Source: Halorientalis persicus | GTDB taxonomy: Archaea; Halobacteriota; Halobacteria; Halobacteriales; Haloarculaceae | Length of the DNA: 42,047 nt | Reading direction: 5' to 3' | NCBI RefSeq assembly: GCF_900110215.1 | Contig: NZ_FOCX01000026.1 | Span: forward strand, 1 to 42,047 | Shown here: one piece after another, positions 1 through 7,599 of the stretch | How positions within the stretch are numbered: position 1 is the first letter of the stretch | Layout of the letters: each line of letters opens with the position of its first letter | Notes under the pieces: model-generated | Told to the model about the DNA's origin: nothing | What the model saw: only the letters and a program-made list of their open reading frames with translations | Database searches by the model: none | Program-made: the position numbers and the translations under genes

Positions 1-105
1 TTGATAGATATAATGTGGTGCTTTAGCGAACGCTTCTGTGATCACATTGTATCTCGATGGTAGCTTGCCCGGCTGAGTTCCTTGATTTTGCTTTGTGTCA
101 GACAT
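1..105 (-). CDS. Unknown protein, N-terminus only (runs off left edge)
   Basis: An ATG at 105 opens a frame that stays open to base 1, giving 35 residues beginning MSDTKQNQGTQPGKLPSR. The start overlaps the stop of the upstream ASCH gene by 8 nt, as elsewhere in this operon, which is the main reason to call it real. No domain can be named from the visible part. Confidence 0.55.
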   Translation of the reverse strand, partial: MSDTKQNQGTQPGKLPSRYNVITEAFAKAPHYIYQ

Positions 106-625
106 GGTTATTATCTGGGTTGTGAGGGGAGGTGGTGGACTCGTGAGCTTCAGTTCGGCCGTCGCGCCAGGCTTCCCGACCGCCATCATACTCGTCGGCT
201 ACGGTCACGTTTGTCCACGAGATTGCGACAACTTCGGTTTCGGGCCCTATCTCTTTTTCTGGGTAGTACTGGCGCATTTGGTCAAGGAACTGGCCTACCT
301 TTCGGTATGAGCGGTGACCTTCGTAGTGGGCCTCGCCAGCGACGCGAGCGAAGTAGGCGGCGTCGTGTTCGCCGATCAGGTCGACTGTAGCACGGCCGAC
401 TTCCTCGCCTGTTTCGTCGCAGAGGACGATCGTATCGCCAGTGTGGACGGACTGGTACTTCGATCCAAGGCGGGCTGTCACTGTCTTCTCCTGGTCAAGG
501 ATCGGTTGGATATGCACGCTGTCGAACTTGATTCGGAGAGGCGAAGAGCTTGGCTCACCATTGTTTTCTGTTCGCTCTGAGTCTTTTTCTTCGCCTGCCG
601 TACTTTGGCTTGGTCTTTCTGTCAT
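98..625 (-). CDS. ASCH-domain (PUA-like) protein
   Basis: A protein of 175 residues. After a 30-residue polar leader it shows an ASCH-like pattern: a first strand (LRIKFDSVHI), then KTVTARLGSKY, then GDTIVLCDETGEEVGRATV, with a distal YP..EI..ET.V..I.W strand. ASCH domains have a beta-barrel related to PUA and are thought to bind RNA or nucleotides; some have esterase or nuclease roles. I assign no reaction. The frame extends further upstream, but ATG 625 is preferred because GGAGGT lies 7-12 nt before it and it overlaps the preceding stop as ATGA. It sits in the left-hand overlapping operon, two genes after an HNH nuclease. The family call rests on pattern recognition only. Confidence 0.72.
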   Translation of the reverse strand: MTERPSQSTAGEEKDSERTENNGEPSSSPLRIKFDSVHIQPILDQEKTVTARLGSKYQSVHTGDTIVLCDETGEEVGRATVDLIGEHDAAYFARVAGEAHYEGHRSYRKVGQFLDQMRQYYPEKEIGPETEVVAISWTNVTVADEYDGGREAWRDGRTEAHESTTSPHNPDNNHV

Positions 626-960
626 GCCACTGACCTCCGGTGTGGATAGAATGCGCGGTCTGGCTGGTTGAACGGCCAATGAGCAGCGCATGCCCGACAG
701 TACTGCGTATCTGACTCGTGGTCGACGTGCGTGGATCCACATTCGGGACATTCGTCGATCATCATATCGGGCTTCACCATCCACTCTCCGGGGATGTCGC
801 CGTGGAGGTCTGCGAGGATGCAGAACACCTCGTGCGTGGGCCGATCACTGTCACGGAACGAGGACGCCAGCGCGTAGGCTGTCTGCAACGGAACGCCGTA
901 GCGAACTGTTCCGTTGTTCGTCTTGTTCTCGGACTCTTTGGACCTATCTGTGTCTGTCAT
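622..960 (-). CDS. Zinc-ribbon protein, unknown function
   Basis: A protein of 112 residues. The first two thirds resemble nothing I know (VRYGVPLQTAYALASSFRDS). The C-terminal part holds a CPECG...CRAC pair, a likely single zinc ribbon, followed by an aromatic and basic tail. Start ATG overlaps the HNH gene stop by 4 nt (ATGA), and its own stop overlaps the next start by 4 nt, so translation is probably coupled. It could be a nucleic-acid-binding accessory protein, but that is only inferred from the zinc ribbon. Confidence 0.7.
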   Translation of the reverse strand: MTDTDRSKESENKTNNGTVRYGVPLQTAYALASSFRDSDRPTHEVFCILADLHGDIPGEWMVKPDMMIDECPECGSTHVDHESDTQYCRACAAHWPFNQPDRAFYPHRRSVA

Positions 961-1607
961 TGCTGATCTCCTTTTTCGGTATTCGTACTTCCCGGTGCAG
1001 CCGATTCGCTTTCGCCAGTTTCGAGATAGTCGTCTAGCGTGACTGCCTGCGCTGGACGGTTGGGCTCACTGTTCTCTTCGGCGGTCTTTTCGCGGTGACA
1101 CCGGCGACAGAGGGTCTGGAGGTTCTGTTCGTCGAACGGGTGTCCACCTTCTGAGATCGGAGTGATGTGGTCGACGTGGAATGCGCCATTGGAGAAGTTG
1201 ATCCAACCGTACCGTCGATGAAGTTCTTTCCCGGCGCGTCGCCAGCGGTCGTAGCTGGCTGCGGGGTGGTCGCTCTTTTCTGGGTGGAGCGGCTCTTTCA
1301 ACTCGTCAATCCGTTCCTCAATCTGCCAGTACGCTCGCTGAGCCATGTCGTAGCTCAGGCCGCATTTTTGGCAGGTGTGGTCGTCACGTTCGAGGACTTG
1401 CTCACGGACCACATCCCAGACGAACATCTTCTGGACGGCCTCGGCGATCTCGCGACACCGCTTCGAGCAGTAGTTCCATCGGCCGTCGACAGTTGGCTCC
1501 CCGCAAACACGGCACTGGCTGTTGTGATCCTGTGGAAACAGTGTGTCCATTGACTTCCGAAGCCGGCTGCGGTCGGTCGTTTCCCAAACTGGATCTGCCT
1601 CGGTCAC
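957..1607 (-). CDS. HNH endonuclease with N-terminal zinc finger
   Basis: A protein of 216 residues. Residues 32-51 hold a Cys cluster (CRVCGEP...YCSKRC) typical of a small zinc finger. The HNH fold follows: C79-x2-C82, the catalytic VDHI at 145-148, then SEGG, N (in QNLQTLC) and C167-x2-C170. These are the metal-binding and zinc residues of the McrA/HNH nuclease family, so it should cut DNA; target unknown. About 60 residues are inserted between the two halves of the zinc site, unusually long for this fold. GTG start overlaps the upstream stop as GTGA and is preceded by GAGGTGA. In phages and plasmids such genes may be homing, restriction or packaging nucleases; context does not decide. Confidence 0.88.
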   Translation of the reverse strand: MTEADPVWETTDRSRLRKSMDTLFPQDHNSQCRVCGEPTVDGRWNYCSKRCREIAEAVQKMFVWDVVREQVLERDDHTCQKCGLSYDMAQRAYWQIEERIDELKEPLHPEKSDHPAASYDRWRRAGKELHRRYGWINFSNGAFHVDHITPISEGGHPFDEQNLQTLCRRCHREKTAEENSEPNRPAQAVTLDDYLETGESESAAPGSTNTEKGDQQ

Positions 1608-1966
1608 GCCGACTCACCTCTCTCACTGGACGGGATGCGATCTTCCCATTCGACCAGTTTCACCTCCAGTTGTTTTTCGTAGATGTCTTGGGCAAGATCC
1701 TTGGCGTTTGAATGGTGACACTGCCCGATGAGTGGCGGCTGTACCTGGAACTTGTCGCCGTATCTGGATGGCCGAAGCTCGTCGCAGCGCCCGGCCATCA
1801 TACCGTCGCCCTGAACGACGGATTTCAACATGACTTTTCCACGCTCTAGCCTATCGAGAAGCTCGTGCGCTTCTTCGATAGAGTCGACAGTCTGGAACTC
1901 GTCAGCACCGATCCTAAACAGCTCATTGACTTCCTTTTGCTCCTCGGTCTCTTTTGTTTCTGTCAT
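1604..1966 (-). CDS. Unknown acidic protein
   Basis: A protein of 120 residues with no domain I recognise. The N-terminal half is helical and Glu/Lys rich (SIEEAHELLDRLERGK); the C-terminal half carries PPLIGQCHHSN and an amphipathic helix. ATG 1966 is preceded by GGAGGAT at a good distance and overlaps the upstream stop by 4 nt. Its stop overlaps the GTG of the HNH gene, so the two are probably translationally coupled. Confidence 0.68.
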   Translation of the reverse strand: MTETKETEEQKEVNELFRIGADEFQTVDSIEEAHELLDRLERGKVMLKSVVQGDGMMAGRCDELRPSRYGDKFQVQPPLIGQCHHSNAKDLAQDIYEKQLEVKLVEWEDRIPSSERGESA

Positions 1967-2310
1967 TGCTCATCCTCCCGTTCACCGTCCGCGTCTTCTG
2001 ACTGCTTGTGACGGGTCCGCTCCATTGCCATGAGCATATGGTTCAGTGCGTCTGCGATGTGCTGAGTAGCTTGATCATATTCGCCCTCGTGAGCGTAGTC
2101 ACGAGCCTGAAAGAGTTCGTCACATGCCTTCCAAATATGCCAGCGGGCTTCGGGTGCACTAGGACCGAGCCAGTTTTTCCCTGCTCCATGTTTCTTGACG
2201 TTCTTCCGATATTGAGCCTCTGCTGTGTTAAGGAGAGTTTCTAGGTCTTTTCGGGGATAGCCGAGAGAATCCACGTGTTCAGTGCCGTCCGCAGGAGACT
2301 CACTGGGCAA
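1963..2310 (-). CDS. Unknown helical protein
   Basis: A protein of 115 residues, mostly predicted helix (LETLLNTAEAQYRKNVKKHG, ALNHMLMAMERTRHK). No domain recognised. The start is a TTG at 2310 that overlaps the upstream stop by 11 nt; a later in-frame GTG at 2274 is the alternative. The stop overlaps the next ATG by 4 nt. Confidence 0.62.
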   Translation of the reverse strand: MPSESPADGTEHVDSLGYPRKDLETLLNTAEAQYRKNVKKHGAGKNWLGPSAPEARWHIWKACDELFQARDYAHEGEYDQATQHIADALNHMLMAMERTRHKQSEDADGEREDEQ

Positions 2311-2518
2311 CGTAAGTCACCTCCGTGTAGGTGAACGTCTCATGCCCCTTCCGCTCGGCGCGGGAGTCCGCTTGATCCTTCGCTGTTTCTTCATCGTCCC
2401 ACTTCATGTGGAAGTGACAGCCTTCGCGCTCGGAGACATACGGGGTCACTCGTTCAGTTTCTCCCCTTTGCTGACTGGTCTTGTCTTCAGAATTGTCAAC
2501 CTGTTCTGTATTGGTCAT
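2300..2518 (-). CDS. Small unknown protein
   Basis: A protein of 72 residues. Start at ATG 2518 overlaps the stop of the membrane-protein gene by 4 nt; the longer open frame upstream is Arg/His/Ser rich and looks like out-of-frame translation of that gene. The second half has a strand-helix-strand pattern (CHFHMKWDDEETAKDQAD, then FTYTEVTYV) like other tiny proteins of this window (2721-2978, 27774-27962, 11454-11723). No function can be given. Confidence 0.6.
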   Translation of the reverse strand: MTNTEQVDNSEDKTSQQRGETERVTPYVSEREGCHFHMKWDDEETAKDQADSRAERKGHETFTYTEVTYVAQ

Positions 2519-2724
2519 TGTTGCTCTCTCTGTTGGATGTCTGTGTTTGGTGGAGTGGTGTCGCCCATCCAAATCGCAGTGAGCATGATGCTCATGCCTA
2601 CAATTTGGAGAGCTGTTTCTTTTTGAATCAGGCCGAGAAGTGTTAGCAACCAGCCGACAATCAGCATCCCCCACAACCGTTTTTCTGAGGCTTGGAGTGA
2701 ACGATTTCCTCTCGTGTTCGTCAC
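2515..2724 (-). CDS. Small two-helix membrane protein
   Basis: A protein of 69 residues with two hydrophobic segments: LWGMLIVGWLLTLLGLIQ (about 17-34) and ALQIVGMSIMLTAIWMG (about 38-54), separated by a short loop. This fits a helical hairpin in the membrane. GTG start overlaps the upstream stop as GTGA, and the stop overlaps the next ATG. No family recognised; holin-like or accessory roles are possible but unsupported. Confidence 0.66.
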   Translation of the reverse strand: MTNTRGNRSLQASEKRLWGMLIVGWLLTLLGLIQKETALQIVGMSIMLTAIWMGDTTPPNTDIQQREQQ

Positions 2725-2978
2725 GTTTGGTCACCGTCTGGAGTGGTGGGGTCTGGCTCGAATGGCCCGGCTACTTGGTATACTTCGTATCCGTCCTGCC
2801 GTCCGATGAGCGAGTAGAGGCCGGACTTTGCTTCTTCGACGGCGCGCTCTTTGGCTGTCTCTTTGTCGGGAGCGTTCGGGTGGAAGTGATCCCATCGGGC
2901 CTCGCCGGGCTCGTCATCAGGGCCCCAAGCTCGGATGCCGACTTCCCATTCTGGATCTGGCTGAGAATTGTTACTCAT
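2721..2978 (-). CDS. Small unknown protein (beta-alpha-beta type)
   Basis: A protein of 85 residues. It reads strand (EWEVGIRAW), strand (EARWDHFHP), helix (KETAKERAVEEAKSGL), strand (YEVYQVAGPF). ATG 2978 lies inside the 3' end of the 53-residue zinc-ribbon gene, and the SD AGGAGGT 11 nt before it is also inside that gene. Its stop overlaps the next GTG. Function unknown. Confidence 0.66.
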   Translation of the reverse strand: MSNNSQPDPEWEVGIRAWGPDDEPGEARWDHFHPNAPDKETAKERAVEEAKSGLYSLIGRQDGYEVYQVAGPFEPDPTTPDGDQT

Positions 2979-3132
2979 TGGTGTAGCTACCTCCTGACTT
3001 CATACATCGGTCGTTGCACCACCAGCAGTAGGCAAGCAATCCGCCTGCTGCAGTCTCAGTTACGGTGCGACCGCAGGTTGGACACTCGTCGCCAACCGAC
3101 AAACGTCGTGATGGGCCTGATGTGGCACTCAT
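2971..3132 (-). CDS. 53-residue zinc-ribbon protein, first gene of the left operon
   Basis: A short frame from ATG 3132 to TAA 2971 encodes MSATSGPSRRLSVGDECP followed by a zinc ribbon: C17-x2-C20 and C36-x2-C39, with a further C43. It overlaps the next gene by 8 nt and carries that gene's SD, strong evidence that it is translated. A GTTTTTTCGC element lies just upstream, but closer than usual (T-tract about 16 nt before the ATG), so the true start might be an in-frame TTG at 3102. Probably a small nucleic-acid or protein-binding module. Confidence 0.68.
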   Translation of the reverse strand: MSATSGPSRRLSVGDECPTCGRTVTETAAGGLLAYCWWCNDRCMKSGGSYTNE

Positions 3133-3142
3133 TTTTGCAGTA

Positions 3143-3150
3143 GCGAAAAA
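3143..3150 (-). promoter_or_regulatory. GTTTYTCGC-type promoter element
   Basis: TTTTTCGC (preceded by GT on the coding strand) before the left operon. The T-tract is centred about 16 nt from ATG 3132, the shortest spacing in the set, so either the start is further in or this copy is atypical. Confidence 0.45.
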
Positions 3151-3196
3151 ACGCCGCTGTTCACTGGATCCGCACGAGAAAAATCGGCCTCTGATG

Positions 3197-3427
3197 CTAC
3201 TCGATGGTTTCCCAGCCGCTCTGCTTGAGTTCTTCCAGCTTTTCGAGCGGATATGATCTCTGCTCGGACTTTGGTTTGAGGTCGTCGGAGAGCAGAGAGA
3301 CGCCAGCAGGGGCGGTCCCCTCGCTGAATCTGACTCTTTCGTCTCCGATGTTGACGCTCATTTCGATCTCGTCTTCTACGAGGGCGATTCTGTCGCCGTC
3401 TTCGAATGGGAGTTGTTTGGCTTCCAT
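3197..3427 (-). CDS. Unknown acidic protein
   Basis: A protein of 76 residues beginning MEAKQLPFEDGDRIALV, mainly beta at the N-terminus with a C-terminal helix (PLEKLEELKQSGWE). No family recognised. ATG 3427 is chosen because the protein becomes globular there and GAGG lies upstream; ATG 3466 (89 residues) is possible. A promoter element at 3537-3544 is about 110 nt upstream, so this gene would have a leader unlike most others here. Confidence 0.6.
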   Translation of the reverse strand: MEAKQLPFEDGDRIALVEDEIEMSVNIGDERVRFSEGTAPAGVSLLSDDLKPKSEQRSYPLEKLEELKQSGWETIE

Positions 3428-3536
3428 GGTGTCTGGTTGCCTCGCTGCCGTTGTTGGGCAGGTCATTGGCAGGGGAATGCATCTTGTCTGTGGTGGTGAC
3501 CGGGGCGGTTCGTTTCCTCATCGCTGTCCTTTGGGG

Positions 3537-3544
3537 GCGAAAAA
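3537..3544 (-). promoter_or_regulatory. GTTTYTCGC-type promoter element
   Basis: TTTTTCGCC on the coding strand, 16-17 nt before an ATG at 3521 whose frame looks non-coding (Arg-rich, antisense-like). The first convincing gene downstream starts at 3427 or 3466, so either a leader is transcribed or a tiny leader peptide exists. Confidence 0.5.
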
Positions 3545-3563
3545 TGGCTTGGCGTTTGCTCTG

Positions 3564-3842
3564 TTACTCGACGGGCCGCGTGGAGGCTCTCGATTCAGCA
3601 TGATCGTTGCGGTGCGTGTCGATCGCGTCGTAGGCCTCTTTTTTTGAGAGGGCTGACTCTGGGTAGTACGACGTCGACCAGCCACACTCTGGATACGGAC
3701 AGCGATACGTCCGCTGGGATTGCTCGCGACGCCGGCTGTTGAGACAGTCCATCGAGCAGTACGGATGCCCGCTCACGCGTTGGATCGTCTTCGTCCCGCA
3801 GTGGAGACACGGCTCCGGATCGATCTCGCGATCACTCGTCAT
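3564..3842 (-). CDS. Double zinc-finger protein
   Basis: A protein of 92 residues. A first zinc site is C12-x2-C15 with C29-x3-C33 (CLHCG...YCSMDC). A second is C2H2-like: C48-x4-C53, then H76 and H81 (CPYPECGW...HRNDH). Basic residues lie between the fingers. ATG 3842 overlaps the upstream gene by 11 nt; the open frame continues upstream but is Arg-rich shadow of that gene. Likely binds nucleic acid, possibly together with the product of the upstream gene, which is also rich in zinc motifs. Confidence 0.7.
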   Translation of the reverse strand: MTSDREIDPEPCLHCGTKTIQRVSGHPYCSMDCLNSRRREQSQRTYRCPYPECGWSTSYYPESALSKKEAYDAIDTHRNDHAESRASTRPVE

Positions 3843-4968
3843 GCGTATCCTGTGCGGGGGTCTGAGTAGCGGACTGGGGCGATGGGAGGACGCCACGTTC
3901 CTGCAGCTGCTCCATGTAGTACTCGTGTTCCGCGTCGGGACCACGTGCTGGTTTCGGGAGCATCTCCGCCGTGAGCGACGGCGTCGATGTCTCGGTCTCC
4001 GACTCCGGCGGCGCGTCCACATCTGCGGGTTCGGGATCTGGCGATTCGAGGACGCTTTCACACTTCGGACCGGTGCGGGGCGTCCGACACTCGAGGCAGC
4101 GCCAGACGAACGGCCCGATCACCCGATCGGGCACTGTCGACTTGGGGGTGTTTCGAGCGTTGGCGACCGGATCGCCGTTGCGATTGTAGTCGCGAAGCGC
4201 CGGCGGGACGCCGACTGTGCCATCGCAGTCGTGGGGCTGGACGGAGCCACATTCCCGACACTCGAACTCACGGATATCTCCATCGCGTTCGGAGTGCGTC
4301 TCTGGAATGTATGCGAGTGCGCTCACGAGGTAGTAGTCACTCTCACCAGTGACGGTGTCTCGGAACGCCTCGAAGTCCTCACTGGAGAGGATTGCCGTCC
4401 CATGCTCGTCGTAGAGCGGCGGGCGGCGGCCGCCGTCGAGGGAGATGTGTGTCCACGGCGTGTCCGCAAACCGGTCCAGAACGGTCTGCCCCTCTGGGTC
4501 CGTGGCGGGCGTGTATGCGGGCACCTGGTCCCAGTCATCGGCCATCTTGGTGACCGGGACCTTGTCGAACTCGTCGACGAGCCTGAAGGACTTCAGCTCA
4601 TGATCGCGGATGCTGCCCTCAAAGCCATCGCGCTGCCGGAAGACGCCTTTGGCCTTCGCGAGAGCGACGGGCGAACTGGGGGCTGGCACAGCGACGAAGA
4701 TGATCCGATCGAATGTCCAGGTCGTCGTGTTCCCCGTTGGGATTTTGTCGGCGGGGAAGTCAGCTGAGGAGACGTCGGCCTTGCAGTAGGGACACTGCTC
4801 GGTGAGCGGGCCAAGGTTGCGCCAACACTGTGGGCAGGTCTGCCCGTCTGGGGATGCCTGAGATGCTGTCTCGCCGGCACTCTGGTCTGCGTCGGGGGCA
4901 CGGGAGGAATGTTCGCGACTAGATCTGTTCGACGGCGTACCGTCGCTGGGGGGATCGCGTCGGGGCAT
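3832..4968 (-). CDS. Multi-zinc-ribbon protein, unknown function
   Basis: A protein of 378 residues. It has an N-terminal zinc ribbon (C45-x2-C48, C59-x2-C62), a central region without known motifs, then ECRECG...DC and CLECR...C clusters toward the C-terminus, and a polar tail. ATG 4968 is preferred over ATG 5046 (404 residues): the extra 26 codons are AT-rich and contain TTGAATATAC, a plausible TATA box placed for a leaderless start at 4968. It therefore uses an ordinary AT-rich promoter, not the GTTTYTCGC element. Function unknown; scaffold or nucleic-acid-binding roles fit the zinc sites. Confidence 0.72.
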   Translation of the reverse strand: MPRRDPPSDGTPSNRSSREHSSRAPDADQSAGETASQASPDGQTCPQCWRNLGPLTEQCPYCKADVSSADFPADKIPTGNTTTWTFDRIIFVAVPAPSSPVALAKAKGVFRQRDGFEGSIRDHELKSFRLVDEFDKVPVTKMADDWDQVPAYTPATDPEGQTVLDRFADTPWTHISLDGGRRPPLYDEHGTAILSSEDFEAFRDTVTGESDYYLVSALAYIPETHSERDGDIREFECRECGSVQPHDCDGTVGVPPALRDYNRNGDPVANARNTPKSTVPDRVIGPFVWRCLECRTPRTGPKCESVLESPDPEPADVDAPPESETETSTPSLTAEMLPKPARGPDAEHEYYMEQLQERGVLPSPQSATQTPAQDTHDE

Positions 4969-5160
4969 GTCCGTCACTAGTATATTCAAATTGAGATTAC
5001 TTAAGTGTTCATCTGAATTCGCACGGATTCGGGTAATATTAGCCATGTAGCTCCCGGTTTCAATCTGCCAAAAACTAGGAAAGTGGGTGTTCTGATGGGG
5101 GAGCTCTCCGAATTGGTGACCCCTTCCCGTGTCTTCTTCGAACTTGTTACGTCACCTGGC

Positions 5161-5682
5161 TCAGATTATCGTTCTCTCAACCATGCCATCCGGTACTACT
5201 GTCACCTGAGTGTGTTCGGCGTTGACTTCGAGAGTGGCCGGTTCTGCTTTTGAAGCGAAACGTGACCCATCACGCATGAAGTAGAGTTCGTTTGAATCAC
5301 CGGCGAATACATAGAGCGTTTTATCACTGTGTTTGAAATTAGCCTCAAATGCAATTCTGCCACTGAGTGCTTTGAGTCCGATATCAGCGGTTAGAATTGG
5401 CACCTCTCCGTGGCAACCATTCTGAAGAAACTGCAGCCAATCGACAGCTGCTTGCTCTTTTTTTGATAGGCTGCTGTTTCCGCTAGAGTTTCTGTCACTT
5501 GGACCACTGTCGAGGTGGCTAGCTACGTTGAGTTCGCGGGTGGTCTCTGCTACGATTTGACCAGGGCTGATTTTTCTCGTGCCCTCGAATGTAACAGGTT
5601 TGTCTGGTTGGTTCCAGTCTTGGGTAGTGATCTGGGGCAGCGGGTCCTTCCTCTCTGTCTGGCTGGGCGGGGACTCTCCCAT
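5161..5682 (-). CDS. Unknown protein
   Basis: A protein of 173 residues. The N-terminal third is polar, then AAVDWLQFLQNGCHGEVP, and the C-terminal half is beta-rich (TLYVFAGDSNELYFM, TLEVNAEHTQVTVVP). No family recognised. ATG 5682 (MGESPPSQ) is chosen because TAAGAATAG lies about 25-33 nt before it, as for a leaderless haloarchaeal promoter; ATG 5697 (178 residues) is the alternative. Single gene flanked by 70-190 nt intergenic regions. Confidence 0.62.
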   Translation of the reverse strand: MGESPPSQTERKDPLPQITTQDWNQPDKPVTFEGTRKISPGQIVAETTRELNVASHLDSGPSDRNSSGNSSLSKKEQAAVDWLQFLQNGCHGEVPILTADIGLKALSGRIAFEANFKHSDKTLYVFAGDSNELYFMRDGSRFASKAEPATLEVNAEHTQVTVVPDGMVERTII

Positions 5683-5768
5683 GTGAACCACTAACATCTA
5701 GCTATTCTTATGTGAAAACCAAAAATGTTCGGGGCGTCATGTGGTTGCCATTTTCCGGTTCCAGTAGA

Positions 5769-6317
5769 TCAGTTTACAAGAATCCATAGAAAGAGCCCGT
5801 ATAGAAGGCTGCCTGTAAGAAGGAGTCCGTAGTTCCAGACTGTGGAATCGGCGCGGCAGTATCCAAATCGCAGTTCACGACGCGAGAGGGGCCATACTGG
5901 TTGTATACCGTATTTGCCAGAGCCAACAGTCAGACTGTCAGCGAAAATGTGGCTGAGGAGACTTAGCAGAACAGTACTTCCAATGAGTCCTGCTGCGATT
6001 TGTGGTTGGATCGTAGCGAGACTTTGGACTGTCTCTGGATACGGCTCATGTTCAAAGAGCAGCGAGGCGATCTGGGGCCAAAACGTGAGTGCTCCAGCTG
6101 TCGTGATGGCGGTGATGAGACCTGCGAACCAGATCGTATGGCTGAATCCCCGGTGGGAGACAATTGGAATCCGCTGGTCCCAGTCTGGGAGTGACGCTAC
6201 TGCGACTGCAGTCACGGAGAGGAGAATCGTTGCTGCTACACCTGCGGTTAAGTATCCAAGGAGAAGCGCTGGCAATGTCCAGATGAGCGCCATGCCCAGA
6301 TGGCCGGCTCGATACAT
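5769..6317 (-). CDS. Membrane-bound metal-dependent hydrolase (DUF457/YdjM-like)
   Basis: A protein of 182 residues with about four hydrophobic segments. It has the family signature: LPDWDQRIP, then SHRGFSHT about 10 residues later, and LLSHIFADSLT further on. These His and Asp residues are the presumed metal ligands of the DUF457 (YdjM, LexA-regulated) family of inner-membrane hydrolases. Length is typical. Substrate is unknown; the family is often linked to DNA-damage responses in bacteria, which cannot be assumed here. It stands alone, with no obvious SD or GTTTYTCGC element. Confidence 0.85.
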   Translation of the reverse strand: MYRAGHLGMALIWTLPALLLGYLTAGVAATILLSVTAVAVASLPDWDQRIPIVSHRGFSHTIWFAGLITAITTAGALTFWPQIASLLFEHEPYPETVQSLATIQPQIAAGLIGSTVLLSLLSHIFADSLTVGSGKYGIQPVWPLSRRELRFGYCRADSTVWNYGLLLTGSLLYGLFLWILVN

Positions 6318-6382
6318 GAGTGTAGTGTATCATCCTCTAGAATATCAAACCACTGTCTGGTTTCTTCTGGACGCTTTGGAAA

Positions 6383-7123
6383 TCAACCGAAACTTCCTAG
6401 ATTGCTTTGACCAGTTCGTTGCTTATCCGTGCTCTCTTGTTTTTCAGTCTCGTCGGTGCTGTTCTCTGTTGTTGTGGAGGATTCGACTTCGAATTCGCTA
6501 AGCGAGGAATTAGTTGTCGTGTTGTCGTTGTTCTTCCCGCAGGATTTGAGCCGAGAGACGATGGCGTCCTGATCATTGTCGCCACGGATTTCCGTAGCGT
6601 ATATCCTGTTTGGTGTGACAGCGAATGGAGGGACGAGACTCTCGCGAGCGGTCAGATATGGCGATAGAGTGTTGTCTCCTCGGTGATGGAAATCTCGGAT
6701 GGCCTCCCATGCGTCTTCTGGAACGGGGATTGTGGCAATATCGTCGCTCCACGTATCTGCGGCTAGCCGATAGACGAATTCTCGCTCGTTTTGAGTCAGA
6801 CCGGAGAAGATCGATGCAGTGTGGTCTGGCGTGTGTTCGTAGGTCCACTCGGGATCGAGGATGACGATTCCGACACTGTCTCCGTCGTAGTAGGGGCTCT
6901 GTGGATGGCCTGCGACAGTGTGGACGCCAAGATTCTGGCCATTTTCGAGTTTTATTGAGCCCCAGGAGGGGCTGTAGCGGGCGAAATTGAGATAACAGTC
7001 GACGCAGGTGAGACCATTCAGGCCGAAGAGTCCGACATCGTCTGTCTCGAAAAGAGGAGTGCCACAGAGTCCGCACTGGTCATTGATACCGCCGATTGGA
7101 AGCGAAATCTGACTTGATGCCAT
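6383..7123 (-). CDS. Zinc-ribbon protein, unknown function
   Basis: A protein of 246 residues. CGLCGTPLF and CVDCYLNF near the N-terminus form a zinc ribbon; a mixed domain follows (residues about 55-190) with YYDGDSVGIVILDPEW and LTARESLVPPF, then a Ser/Thr/Glu-rich disordered tail. No enzyme motif seen. It may be the last gene of the operon that starts at 9047, as only 35 nt separate it from the gene at 7159, or it may have its own promoter. Confidence 0.68.
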   Translation of the reverse strand: MASSQISLPIGGINDQCGLCGTPLFETDDVGLFGLNGLTCVDCYLNFARYSPSWGSIKLENGQNLGVHTVAGHPQSPYYDGDSVGIVILDPEWTYEHTPDHTASIFSGLTQNEREFVYRLAADTWSDDIATIPVPEDAWEAIRDFHHRGDNTLSPYLTARESLVPPFAVTPNRIYATEIRGDNDQDAIVSRLKSCGKNNDNTTTNSSLSEFEVESSTTTENSTDETEKQESTDKQRTGQSNLGSFG

Positions 7124-7158
7124 GAATTGCTTTCTCTGGTGCTGTGTTGGTCCAGAAT

Positions 7159-7599
7159 CTAGCTAGTGCTTGGATTCTGCCGTTCTGCTGTGGAGCTACT
7201 CAGATTGGATTGGAGAGGGATCTCTTCCCAGTCGGCAGCCGCGTATACGACGCGGTGAGCAACGTAGTCTGATGGGCTGATTTTGATTGTGAATTCTCGA
7301 ACTTCAGATTCGCTGTTGCCGATATCGATCTGTTCGCGTAGAATGAACGTTCCATCGTCATATCGCCAAGAACGTGGTTGGTAGCGAACGATGTCGTGTG
7401 ACCCGATGCTGCCGTGTTTCTCGTATACTCCGAATTCTGCTGGAACGAAGTCTGGGTATTCTGGCAGATCGCCAGCAAACAGCAGAACTGGGTCGACAGG
7501 ATGGTCCGGGTATGTCTTTTCTGCGAGTTTGTCAAGAGTTCTTGAGAGATGTACTGAGAGAAGATATTGGCGAATGATTGAGAGGAGTCGGAGTATCAT
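7159..7599 (-). CDS. Unknown protein
   Basis: A protein of 146 residues. The first 25 residues form a hydrophobic to amphipathic helix (MILRLLSIIRQYLLSVHL) that could be a membrane anchor; the rest is beta-rich (IVRYQPRSWRYDDGTFIL, REFTIKISPSDYVAHRVVY). ATG 7599 overlaps the upstream stop as ATGA and has AGGTGA before it. No family recognised. Confidence 0.66.
   Translation of the reverse strand: MILRLLSIIRQYLLSVHLSRTLDKLAEKTYPDHPVDPVLLFAGDLPEYPDFVPAEFGVYEKHGSIGSHDIVRYQPRSWRYDDGTFILREQIDIGNSESEVREFTIKISPSDYVAHRVVYAAADWEEIPLQSNLSSSTAERQNPSTS

Noticed and set aside
3739-4767. Plus-strand open frame of 342 codons
   Set aside because: It lies antisense to two zinc-finger genes whose Cys motifs and overlaps are convincing; the frame itself has no recognisable domain.
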